From NCBI RefSeq assembly GCF_000321045.1, contig NZ_HE578948.1, positions 340,079 through 372,294 on the forward strand: a DNA stretch of 32,216 nucleotides. The letters are read 5' to 3'. This stretch comes from Phytobacter massiliensis JC163. Its GTDB lineage: Bacteria > Pseudomonadota > Gammaproteobacteria > Enterobacterales > Enterobacteriaceae. The notes beneath the pieces were generated by a model, which saw only the letters and a program-made list of their open reading frames with translations, ran no database searches and was not told the origin of the DNA. Below are positions 25,547-32,216 of the stretch, in pieces. Each line of letters begins with the position of its first letter. The stretch's first letter is position 1. The position numbers and the translations under genes are program-made.

Positions 25547-26500
25547 TCAAAAACCCGGCACCGGCCAGGATGGTTTTTTACCGGATAACACTTCGTCGAT
25601 ACCGATGGCGGAATGCAGAGAGGCGCGGTCGGTGGCCTCTTTGGTGGCGGCTCCAATGTGTGGGCCAATCACGATATTGCTGAGAGCAAAAAGGGGATCA
25701 TTAGGATCGAACGGCTCTGTTTTCAGTACATCAATGCCTGCACCGGCAATAACATTTGTGGAGAGAGCGTGATAGAGCGCTTTTTCATCAACCAATTTGC
25801 CGCGAGCGGTGTTGATGAAGTAAGCGGTAGGTTTCATTAGGGCGAACTGTTTTTCGCCAACGAAATCAAGCGTTTCTTTGCTGGATGGACAGTGCAGAGA
25901 GACGAAATCGCTCTCTTTAAAAATACGGTCAAAATCGTCCGTACGTTCTACGCCTTCCGGCATCTGAGCTTGCGTTTTGTAAGGATCATACGCGATAACT
26001 TTCATATTGAAGCCGTGCAGCGCTTTGATGGCCACACGCGATCCGATATTCCCTACGCCCACCAGCCCCAGGGTTTTACCATCCAGCTCAACTTTCGGCG
26101 TGCGCAGTTTTGCCCAGTAATAATCTTCGAGCATTTTTTCTTCGACCAGCTTGAAGTTACGTGAGCAATGCAGCATGTAGAAAATCGCTAATTCAGCGAC
26201 AGACATACTGTTGGCTATCGGCGCGTTTAATACGGTAACGCCATGACGTTTTGCCGACTCTAAATCTACGGTGTCATAGCCCGCGCCGTGGCGAGCAACG
26301 ACTTTTAACTTTTTCGCTGCTTCAAATACACGGTCGGACATTTTAGACAGGCGGACAATAATACCGTCGCAGTCGGGAATATCACGAATGATGTCCTCTT
26401 CTTCCATACCTGAACCATCAATAAGTTCATAGCCACGACTTTCCAGATATTCCCTTCCTTCCTTCATGATTTCCTGGGGAAGTAAAATTTTGTATGTCAT
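25547..26500 (-). CDS. D-2-hydroxyacid dehydrogenase
   Basis: A 317-residue NAD-dependent D-isomer-specific 2-hydroxyacid dehydrogenase related to SerA. The nucleotide motif GVGNIG is at 148-153, with Asp172 (IAYDPY) favouring NAD. The catalytic triad is Arg233 (NTARGKLVDE), Glu262 (KTEPFD) and His281 (IGPHIGAAT). It has no C-terminal ACT domain, unlike housekeeping SerA. It is the first gene of the sigma54 operon, with an AAGGAGA ribosome site and a -24/-12 promoter 35-50 bp upstream. It would oxidise an (R)-2-hydroxy acid to a 2-oxo acid, or do the reverse. Confidence 0.93.
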   Translation of the reverse strand: MTYKILLPQEIMKEGREYLESRGYELIDGSGMEEEDIIRDIPDCDGIIVRLSKMSDRVFEAAKKLKVVARHGAGYDTVDLESAKRHGVTVLNAPIANSMSVAELAIFYMLHCSRNFKLVEEKMLEDYYWAKLRTPKVELDGKTLGLVGVGNIGSRVAIKALHGFNMKVIAYDPYKTQAQMPEGVERTDDFDRIFKESDFVSLHCPSSKETLDFVGEKQFALMKPTAYFINTARGKLVDEKALYHALSTNVIAGAGIDVLKTEPFDPNDPLFALSNIVIGPHIGAATKEATDRASLHSAIGIDEVLSGKKPSWPVPGF

Positions 26501-26534
26501 CTAACTGTCTCCTTGGTTGTTTGAGGCAGGTAAT

Positions 26535-26550
26535 TGCAGATGACGTGCCA
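26535..26550 (-). promoter_or_regulatory. Sigma54 (RpoN) -24/-12 promoter
   Basis: On the minus strand TGGCACGTCATCTGCA matches the consensus TGGCACG-N4-TTGCW except for one base, keeping the essential GG and GC with correct spacing. It lies 35 bp upstream of the dehydrogenase ATG, leaving a short leader with the ribosome site. Together with the PrpR-like activator at the operon's end it strongly supports RpoN control. Confidence 0.88.
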
Positions 26551-26646
26551 GAAATTATTTTTATAGGATCGATATTTTATAAGTTTTTGATATATATTGA
26601 TTTTTATTTATTGTTTGTTTTTTGTTAACAATCCAGTGGGTGATCG

Positions 26647-26722
26647 ATTTCACAGAAATAAGTTGGCTGTAGTTAATTTTTTCAAAATGAAATGCAGCTA
26701 TTTCATTTTAATTTTATGAAAT
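26647..26722. promoter_or_regulatory. Putative upstream activating sequence for the PrpR-like protein
   Basis: A perfect palindrome AAAATGAAAT (26684-26693) / ATTTCATTTT (26700-26709) with a 6-bp spacer lies about 150 bp upstream of the -24 element. A second dyad ATTTC-ACA-GAAAT is at 26647-26659 and a further TGAAAT half-site at 26717-26722. Repeated ATTTCA/TGAAAT half-sites at this distance fit an enhancer for the sigma54 activator. The 329-bp intergenic region is strikingly A/T rich and contains no other gene. The divergent HTH-only LysR protein might also bind here. Confidence 0.65.
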
Positions 26723-26829
26723 GTGTAATGGTCACAATAAAAGGGGGGTGGATGTGTTAATGATATTTTCGCAGTGTTGTTGTTGGGTGGTTATAGATGC
26801 AATAGTAATTTTTTAGGTGTTTAATTAAA

Positions 26830-27129
26830 ATGACTATAGATTTAATGAATACTTTTCTGGTCGCCGTGCGGACCGGAAGTCTCCCTGCTACGGCTGGTTT
26901 CCTGAATGTTAGCCAAACATGTATTTCGTCACGCTTACAGACCCTTGAGAATAATATTGGATTTACGCTTATTCAGCGGGGTAGGCATATTCGTTCGGTG
27001 GTGTTGACGGAGAAGGGAAGGCGTTTTTTCGCGTTGTCGTCTAAGATCATGGCGCTATTATATGAAATCGACGATATCAGAATGCCGTTACCGCGCCAGG
27101 ACTCGCATAACTCAAGTGACAAAACCTGA
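26830..27129 (+). CDS. HTH-only LysR-type protein
   Basis: A 99-residue protein that is only the DNA-binding part of a LysR regulator: the helix-turn-helix runs from about 3 to 62 (MNTFLVAVRTGSLPATAGFLNVSQTCISSRLQTLENNIGFTLIQR) with the start of the linker helix after it. The usual 200-residue effector domain is missing, and I see no remnant of it in the next 168 bp in any frame. It may be a decayed regulator or a genuine short DNA-binding protein. It is divergent from the sigma54 operon across an A/T-rich region, and could act there as a competitor or silencer. No strong ribosome site precedes the ATG. Confidence 0.7.
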   Translation: MTIDLMNTFLVAVRTGSLPATAGFLNVSQTCISSRLQTLENNIGFTLIQRGRHIRSVVLTEKGRRFFALSSKIMALLYEIDDIRMPLPRQDSHNSSDKT

Positions 27130-27297
27130 AACTGGCCAGGATGCCGAACGCGGAGCGCTTCCGCTTCCTGCCAGACCTCCTGTGGAATTTATCGGACAGA
27201 TGCCCCAAACAGAATAAGGGACGCTACGTTACAAAACCCTTATACTGCCGAAAAAGAAAAATATAGGGTCTCTTTCCAAAATGCAGGCAGGTTAAGT

Positions 27298-28263
27298 ATG
27301 GATACGACGAGTTTTTTGGGGCAGCTCACGCAGCAAATGATTTTGTCCGCCCCTTTATTTTCATTGATTGCTTTAGGGTATTGTCTGGGACGCTTTGCGG
27401 GCTGGCCGGAGTCGGCCAGCAGCGTCTTTAACCGCTTTTGCTTTACCGTGGCGTTGCCCTGCATGCTGTTTAAAGTGATGAGCAAGTTCTGGCAAAGCCC
27501 GCCGGTGGATGTCCGTCTGCTCATTGCCTACTTTGGCAGTTGCCTGGTTATCTATGTCGTCGGGCGCGTGGTGGCGAAGAGTCTCTTTCGGCTGGACGCT
27601 ATCTCCGGATCGGTTTTTGGCCTTGGCGGCATCTTCTCTAATAACGTCATGCTCGGCACCCCCTTTGCGGTGATTCTTCTTGGTCAGCAAAGCCTCCCTT
27701 CGGTGGCGCTGGTGCTGGTATTCAACAGCCTGATCCTCTGGACGCTGGTGACCGTCTCGGTTGAATGGGCGCAGAGCGGCAGCTTCTCTGTGAAGGGCAT
27801 TGGCAAGACGCTGCTCAATGTGCTGCGTAATCCGCTGATCATCGGCATTTTCACCGGCTTTGCCTGGAGCATGACCGGCCACCCGCTACCGAAGTTTGTC
27901 GATGGCCCGGTCAGTATGCTGGGGCAGATTGCCGCCCCCTTAACGCTGGTGACGCTGGGGATGAGCCTGTCGCACTATAAAATTCGTCAGGGGCTGCGTG
28001 AGAGCGCGGCCATCTGCCTGATGAAGCTGGTGCTGATGCCGGGGCTCATCTGGGCGGCAGCCTTAATGCTGGGGCTCCCGCAGCTGGAAAGCCAGGTGGT
28101 TGTGCTGCTGGGGTCGATGGCGGTGGGGGTGAATGTCTATATGATGGCGCAGAAATTTAAGGTGCTACAGGGGGCGACGGCGACCAGTATGCTGATTTCC
28201 ACCATCCTGTCGACGGTCACCACCCCGGTGCTGATGATTTTGATGAGCCGGTTCTACGCCTGA
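27298..28263 (+). CDS. AEC-family transporter
   Basis: A 321-residue membrane protein of the auxin efflux carrier family, with about ten hydrophobic segments in two halves. The conserved central region GSVFGLGGIFSNNVMLGTPFAVILLG and the second-half GMSLSHYKIRQGLRESAAICLMKLVLMPGLIW fit family members such as YfdV or MdcF, which handle organic acids including malonate. The ATG at 27298 is the start; upstream an AGG sequence is only a weak ribosome site. It is not obviously in an operon: the short LysR gene lies 168 bp upstream on the same strand. The substrate is unknown. A REP-like element follows it. Confidence 0.87.
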   Translation: MDTTSFLGQLTQQMILSAPLFSLIALGYCLGRFAGWPESASSVFNRFCFTVALPCMLFKVMSKFWQSPPVDVRLLIAYFGSCLVIYVVGRVVAKSLFRLDAISGSVFGLGGIFSNNVMLGTPFAVILLGQQSLPSVALVLVFNSLILWTLVTVSVEWAQSGSFSVKGIGKTLLNVLRNPLIIGIFTGFAWSMTGHPLPKFVDGPVSMLGQIAAPLTLVTLGMSLSHYKIRQGLRESAAICLMKLVLMPGLIWAAALMLGLPQLESQVVVLLGSMAVGVNVYMMAQKFKVLQGATATSMLISTILSTVTTPVLMILMSRFYA

Positions 28264-28283
28264 TATTTCAGGCGGTTGGTTTA

Positions 28284-28313
28284 CCGGATAAGGCGCATGT
28301 GCGCCGCATCCGG
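28284..28313. repeat. REP-like element between AEC and LysR genes
   Basis: Arms CCGGATAAGGCGC (28284-28296) and GCGCCGCATCCGG (28301-28313) with a 4-base loop and a two-base central mismatch: a typical enterobacterial REP palindrome, between convergent stops. It could also help end transcription. Confidence 0.85.
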
Positions 28314-28319
28314 GGCCGT

Positions 28320-29177
28320 TTAGTTTTCTTTCAGGAGCTGTAACAGCGCCTCTACCTGCTCATCCAGCGGCTGCAAATCTTTTTTCACGATGACGTGCAG
28401 CGGCGTGGCGCGGCGGCTTCCGTGGCGCAGCGGCAGAATTTTCAGCGCGCCGTTTGCCAGCAGCGGCGCGATGCGCTCTTCCGGCAGCCAGCCGTAGCCC
28501 AACTGGTGCTGAACGGCTTCTATGGCGGCATCAATCGTCGAAAAGGTCCAGGATTCGCCGCGCTCCTCCTGGCGGTTATCCCGTTCGGCAATACGAATGA
28601 GCGGCCAGGCGGCAAGCTGCTCGTCATCCATGCTTACTGTCGCGCACAGGGGGTGATCCCGGTGGGCTACAGCAACGAAATCAATATTCATCAGCCATTC
28701 GCCACGTCCGGTCATATCCTGGCGGCGGGTCAATACCAGCACATCGGCTTCGGCCCACGCGGGGTGATCCGTCGAGGCGCTTTCCAGCACTTCGGTAAGG
28801 TGCACCTGCGTTTGCGGGTAGCGCTGCTGAAACTGGCGCAGGATAGCGAACAGCCGGGCGCGGGGAAAAATGGTATCTACCACCAGATCCAGCCGCGTGC
28901 GCTGGCCGTTTCGCAGCGTGGCGGCGCGGGTTTCAACATATTCAAACGCTTTAAGCAGCGGCCTGACCTGGCCGAGCAGCAGTTCGCCTGCGGGAGTCAG
29001 TACCGCGCGGCGGCCTTCCGGCTCCAGCAGCGCCACGCCCAGCCGTTCCTGTAACAGCGCCAGGTTGTAGCTCACCGATGACTGGCTACGGTGGGTGCTT
29101 GCCGCCGCTTTGGCGAAGCTGCCCAGTTCAACGACTTTCTGCAGCAGCGTCCATTGTTCAAGGGTGGTTTTGTGCAT
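28320..29177 (-). CDS. LysR-family regulator, likely of padC
   Basis: A 285-residue LysR regulator with a winged HTH at about 5-65 (LQKVVELGSFAKAAASTHRSQSSVSYNLALLQERLGVALLEPEGRR) and a full effector domain. It is divergent from padC, with a 98-bp gap holding a long inverted repeat. The arrangement fits a regulator that senses phenolic acids such as ferulate or p-coumarate and controls padC, by analogy with other decarboxylase genes. Gram-positive PadR is an unrelated family. The ligand is inferred from position alone. Confidence 0.9.
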   Translation of the reverse strand: MHKTTLEQWTLLQKVVELGSFAKAAASTHRSQSSVSYNLALLQERLGVALLEPEGRRAVLTPAGELLLGQVRPLLKAFEYVETRAATLRNGQRTRLDLVVDTIFPRARLFAILRQFQQRYPQTQVHLTEVLESASTDHPAWAEADVLVLTRRQDMTGRGEWLMNIDFVAVAHRDHPLCATVSMDDEQLAAWPLIRIAERDNRQEERGESWTFSTIDAAIEAVQHQLGYGWLPEERIAPLLANGALKILPLRHGSRRATPLHVIVKKDLQPLDEQVEALLQLLKEN

Positions 29178-29185
29178 AACTCATC

Positions 29186-29236
29186 TAAAAAATGGATTAA
29201 TTTGATTAAAATATAGCGTTATTTATCCATTTTTTA
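29186..29236. promoter_or_regulatory. Operator-like inverted repeat between LysR gene and padC
   Basis: Perfect 12-bp arms TAAAAAATGGAT (29186-29197) and ATCCATTTTTTA (29225-29236), 27 bp apart, sit in the 98-bp divergent intergenic region. The two half-sites spaced at about 39 bp fit a LysR tetramer spanning the recognition and activation sites. A padC -10-like TACTAT follows near 29244. Confidence 0.7.
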
Positions 29237-29275
29237 AAGGTGTACTATCCTCTCATCAAACAGAGGAGAAAGATT

Positions 29276-29782
29276 ATGAGCAACTTTGATAAACACGATC
29301 TGAGCGGCTTCGTCGGCAAACATCTGGTTTATACCTACGATAATGGCTGGAACTACGAGATTTATGTGAAAAACGCCACCACCCTGGATTACCGTATCCA
29401 CAGCGGGATCGTCGGCAACCGCTGGGTGAAAAACCAGCATGCCTACATTGTGCGGGTGGGTGAGAGTATCTATAAAATTTCCTGGACCGAGCCGACCGGT
29501 ACGGATGTCAGCCTGATCGTTAACCTGGGCGACCGGCTGTTCCACGGCACGATCTTCTTCCCGCGCTGGGTCATCAATAACCCGGAAAAAACGGTCTGCT
29601 TCCAGAACGACCACATTCCGCTGATGGAATCTTATCGTGACGCGGGCCCGGCTTACCCCACCGAAGTGATTGATGAGTTCGCCACGATTACCTTTGTACG
29701 CGATTGCGGCGCAGACAACGATGACGTTATCGCCTGCGCCGCCAGTGAACTGCCTGCGGATTTCCCGAATAATCTGCGGTAA
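29276..29782 (+). CDS. padC: Phenolic acid decarboxylase
   Basis: A 168-residue cofactor-free decarboxylase that converts p-coumaric, ferulic and caffeic acids to vinyl phenols. The lipocalin-like beta barrel shows the family blocks VYTYDNGWNYEIYVKNATTLDYRIHSGIVGNRWV and GDRLFHGTIFFPRWV. Tyr19, Tyr21, Arg49 and Glu72 align with the catalytic Tyr11, Tyr13, Arg41 and Glu64 of the Bacillus enzyme. The GAGGAGA ribosome site supports the ATG at 29276; the open frame runs 36 bp further upstream. It detoxifies plant phenolic acids, so plant-associated or gut niches are plausible. Confidence 0.96.
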   Translation: MSNFDKHDLSGFVGKHLVYTYDNGWNYEIYVKNATTLDYRIHSGIVGNRWVKNQHAYIVRVGESIYKISWTEPTGTDVSLIVNLGDRLFHGTIFFPRWVINNPEKTVCFQNDHIPLMESYRDAGPAYPTEVIDEFATITFVRDCGADNDDVIACAASELPADFPNNLR

Positions 29783-29786
29783 ATCG

Positions 29787-30836
29787 CTAGCCAGGCAGGC
29801 GGCTTTTCGGCCTGCCTGGGCCAAGCATAATGGCGAGCTTGCTGCCGCCTTTGGTGGTTTCCATCCAGATTTTGCACACGCTGGTAAGCGGCACGGAGAG
29901 CAGCATACCCACCGGGCCTAACAGCCAGCCCCAGACCAGCAACGAGAGGAATACCACCAGCGTCGACATACCGAGCCGGTGGCCCATCATTCGCGGCTCC
30001 AGGATGTTGCCGATGACCATATGCACCACCAGGAAGAGCGCGCCCACCAGCAGACATTCGTAAACGCTGTTAAACAGCAGCGCCTGAATCATCGGCGGAA
30101 TGGCGGAGATCACCGAGCCGATATTGGGCACATAGTTGAGTAAGAACGCCAGCACCCCCCACATCAGGGCAAACTGAATACCCATCAGCGTCAGCCCGGC
30201 CCAGATAATGACCCCGGTCCATAAGCTCAGCAAGGTTTTAAGCGCCAGATAGTGCGATACGCCCTTAAGCGCCCGGTGCAGCCCGGCGATGTGAATTTGC
30301 GGGTTGTTAAGAGCAAAGCGCATTTTGTAAGGCACGTGGCGCACTTCAAACAGCATAAACACTACGGTCATCACCAGCAGCACAATACTCGCCATGGCGT
30401 TGGAGAGCTGCGTCATTAAGGTGGTGGCGAAGGTCATTACCCGTTCCGAGTCCATTCGTTGAATCATGCGCTCGGGAGAGACATGCAAATGCAGGAAGGG
30501 CATCATCTCCTGCAATTGCAGGAACTTGCGCGTGAACTCGCGGTTATATTTCGGCAGCATGGTCAGAAATTCATTCATGGAGGCTGCCAGCACCGCAAAC
30601 AGCGCGGTTAAAACAATAAGCATGACTATCACCACGATGGTGATAGCGACAGGGCGTTTAAACCGTCGGCGCACAAACCAGGTGACCAGCGGGTTAAGCA
30701 CAATGGCGAAAAAGAGCGCCAGTAACAGTTGCACAATAATATCTGCTGCCGCATGGATACCGGCCAGAATAACGACCAGGCACGCCAGTTTAAGCAGGAT
30801 GTGTAAACCCGCGCGATCGGGTTGAGGTTGGGTCAT
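29787..30836 (-). CDS. yhhT: AI-2E-family inner-membrane protein YhhT
   Basis: A 349-residue multi-pass protein of the AI-2E (PerM) exporter family, function in E. coli undetermined. About eight hydrophobic segments flank a soluble stretch (about 90-140, EFLTMLPKYNREFTRKFLQLQEMMPFLHLHVSPERMIQRM). The C-terminal GNILEPRMMGHRLGMSTLVVFLSLLVWGWLLGPVGMLLSVPLT block is the family signature. Length matches E. coli YhhT. It is divergent from yhhS, as in E. coli, and marks the right edge of the accessory region. The stop is a TAG. Confidence 0.94.
   Translation of the reverse strand: MTQPQPDRAGLHILLKLACLVVILAGIHAAADIIVQLLLALFFAIVLNPLVTWFVRRRFKRPVAITIVVIVMLIVLTALFAVLAASMNEFLTMLPKYNREFTRKFLQLQEMMPFLHLHVSPERMIQRMDSERVMTFATTLMTQLSNAMASIVLLVMTVVFMLFEVRHVPYKMRFALNNPQIHIAGLHRALKGVSHYLALKTLLSLWTGVIIWAGLTLMGIQFALMWGVLAFLLNYVPNIGSVISAIPPMIQALLFNSVYECLLVGALFLVVHMVIGNILEPRMMGHRLGMSTLVVFLSLLVWGWLLGPVGMLLSVPLTSVCKIWMETTKGGSKLAIMLGPGRPKSRLPG
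29791..29819. terminator. Hairpin after padC, overlapping the yhhT 3' end
   Basis: Perfect 10-bp arms CCAGGCAGGC (29791-29800) and GCCTGCCTGG (29810-29819) with a 9-base loop, 8 bp past the padC stop. It is inside the last codons of convergent yhhT. No T run follows, so it may be a partial terminator or protect mRNA ends. Confidence 0.55.
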
Positions 30837-30979
30837 GAGCGATTCCTTGATATACGCCGCTCCTTAATTGTAGTGCCTGGCGGGCGCTTCGCCTGAGTCC
30901 GATATTCTGAATCTGCTGCTGATTTTCTACGCATGACGTGGTAATAGTGAAACACTGTTGTGAATATCTGGTGATCTCC

Positions 30980-32216
30980 ATGCCCGAACAAGCCGCCGAA
31001 CCGGCGCTAAGCGGATTGCGTCTCAATCTGCGGATTCTGTCCGTCGTTATTTTTAACTTTGCTAGCTACCTCACGATTGGTCTGCCGCTGGCGGTGCTGC
31101 CGGGCTACGTGCACGACGTGCTCGGTTTCAGCGCCTTCTGGGCCGGGCTGGCTATCAGTCTGCAATACTTCGCCACGCTGGTGAGCCGCCCCCATGCGGG
31201 CCGCTACGCTGACCTGCTGGGGCCGAAAAAAGTGGTGGTGTTTGGCCTGTGCGGCGCGCTGATCTGCGGCCTCTGCTACTGGCTGGCGGCCTGGCAGAGC
31301 GCATCGCCGGTGGTGAGCCTGGTGCTGTTGTGTATCGGGCGGGTGATTCTGGGGGTAGGGCAAAGCTTTGCCGGAACGGGCTCTATGCTCTGGGGGGTGG
31401 GCGTTGTCGGCTCCATTCATATCGCGCGGGTGATCTCATGGAATGGCATCGCCACCTACGGCGCGATGGCCCTCGGCGCGCCGCTGGGCGTGCTCTGCTA
31501 TCGCTATGGCGGCCTGGAAGGGCTGGCCTGGGTGGTGATGGCGGTGGCGCTGCTGGCTGTTGTCTGCGCGCTGCCGCGCGCGGCGGTGAAGGGGAGCAAA
31601 GGCAAGCCGCTGCCGTTTCGCGCCGTGCTGGGGCGCGTCTGGCAGTATGGGATGGCGCTGGCGCTCGGCTCCGCCGGGTTTGGCGTTATCGCCACCTTTA
31701 TTACGCTTTTTTATGATGCCAAAGGCTGGGACGGCGCGGCCTTCGCCCTGACGCTGTTCAGTATTGCTTTCGTTGGATCCCGGCTTGTCTTTCCCAACGG
31801 CATTAACCGGCTTGGGGGGCTTAACGTGGCGCTTATCAGTTTTGCCGTAGAGGCGATTGGGCTGGTGATGGTGGGCGTGGCCGACGCGCCGCTGCTGGCG
31901 AAAGTGGGCGTTTTCCTCACCGGTGCGGGGTTTTCGCTGGTCTTCCCGGCGCTTGGCGTCGTGGCGGTGAAAGCGGTGCCGCAGCACAATCAGGGCGCGG
32001 CGCTGGCGACCTATACGGTCTTTATGGATCTGTCGCTGGGGATAACCGGGCCGGTGGCGGGGCTGTTGATGGCGTGGTCAGGGGTGTCGATGATCTACCT
32101 GCTGACGGCGTTGCTGGTGGTCGTGGCGCTATTGCTGACGTGGTGGCTAAAAAAACGGCCTCCCGTGGAGGCCGTTGAGGTTATTGACAAACCCGGGAGT
32201 GATGAAAGAGCGGCAT
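30980..32216 (+). CDS. yhhS: MFS transporter YhhS, 3' end beyond the window
   Basis: A major facilitator of at least 412 residues that runs off the right edge without a stop codon. The start, MPEQAAEPALSGLRLNLRILSVVIFNFASYLTIGLPLAVLPGYVHDVLGFSAFWAGL, agrees with the YhhS family (E. coli protein about 405 residues). Twelve hydrophobic segments are visible; the last ends near 394 and is followed by an acidic tail (PPVEAVEVIDKPGSDERAA), so only a few codons should be missing. It probably exports small molecules; YhhS overproduction has been linked to drug tolerance, but the natural substrate is unknown. It is divergent from yhhT. Confidence 0.93.
   Translation, partial: MPEQAAEPALSGLRLNLRILSVVIFNFASYLTIGLPLAVLPGYVHDVLGFSAFWAGLAISLQYFATLVSRPHAGRYADLLGPKKVVVFGLCGALICGLCYWLAAWQSASPVVSLVLLCIGRVILGVGQSFAGTGSMLWGVGVVGSIHIARVISWNGIATYGAMALGAPLGVLCYRYGGLEGLAWVVMAVALLAVVCALPRAAVKGSKGKPLPFRAVLGRVWQYGMALALGSAGFGVIATFITLFYDAKGWDGAAFALTLFSIAFVGSRLVFPNGINRLGGLNVALISFAVEAIGLVMVGVADAPLLAKVGVFLTGAGFSLVFPALGVVAVKAVPQHNQGAALATYTVFMDLSLGITGPVAGLLMAWSGVSMIYLLTALLVVVALLLTWWLKKRPPVEAVEVIDKPGSDERAA

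Noticed and set aside
20171-26500. Assignment of the sigma54 module to the propionate/2-methylcitrate pathway
   Set aside because: The regulator resembles PrpR, but no methylcitrate synthase, dehydratase or methylisocitrate lyase is present.
27130-27297. Remnant of a LysR effector domain after the short HTH protein
   Set aside because: None of the three plus-strand frames shows LysR effector-domain motifs.
1-32216. CRISPR array, tRNA or rRNA genes, insertion sequences, prophage
   Set aside because: No regularly spaced repeats, tRNA-like cloverleafs, transposase, integrase or phage structural genes were seen on either strand.

Overview
The window is a chromosomal segment from a member of the Enterobacteriaceae, most like the Enterobacter/Klebsiella/Kosakonia group. 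Conserved core genes at both ends are near-identical in length and motifs to their E. coli counterparts. The left core block (1-10.1 kb) carries gor, rlmJ, an unrecognised small membrane protein gene, prlC, rsmJ, uspA, uspB, pitA and yhiN. The right core block (29.8-32.2 kb) carries yhhT and a yhhS that runs off the window edge. Relative to E. coli K-12 the segment is inverted. dtpB, which K-12 has between uspA and rsmJ, is absent.

Between yhiN and yhhT lies about 19.7 kb of accessory DNA made of several catabolic or defence-like modules. No insertion sequence, integrase, tRNA or CRISPR array was seen. From left to right: (a) a GNAT toxin / DUF1778 antitoxin pair (TacAT type) whose near-consensus promoter sits between two palindromes, back to back with a ParD-like gene overlapping a second methionine aminopeptidase gene; (b) a leftward cluster (MFS transporter, SDR dehydrogenase, split transketolase N and C subunits, then beyond a terminator an AdhE-type bifunctional dehydrogenase broken by a one-base deletion in an A tract) with a divergent LysR regulator; (c) a leftward sigma54-type operon (D-2-hydroxyacid dehydrogenase, RraA-family aldolase, DASS anion transporter, COG3964-type amidohydrolase) followed by its likely activator, a PrpR-like enhancer-binding protein; (d) a gene for an HTH-only LysR protein, divergent from that operon; (e) an AEC-family carrier; (f) phenolic acid decarboxylase padC with a divergent LysR regulator across an operator-like 12-bp inverted repeat.

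The most notable unit is (c). A good -24/-12 sigma54 promoter lies just upstream of the first gene. A perfect 10-bp-arm palindrome with further half-sites, the expected layout of an upstream activating sequence, lies about 150 bp further up, and the operon ends in a clear terminator just before the PrpR-like gene. Its enzymes suggest uptake of a carboxylate, hydrolysis of an ester, amide or cyclic derivative, oxidation of a 2-hydroxy acid and retro-aldol cleavage or decarboxylation; the substrate cannot be read from sequence. Unit (b) is a second candidate undescribed pathway: oxidation of an imported compound to a ketose-like product, then transfer of a two-carbon unit by a split transketolase.

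All family assignments come from reading motifs and remembered family sequences. No database search or computation was run.
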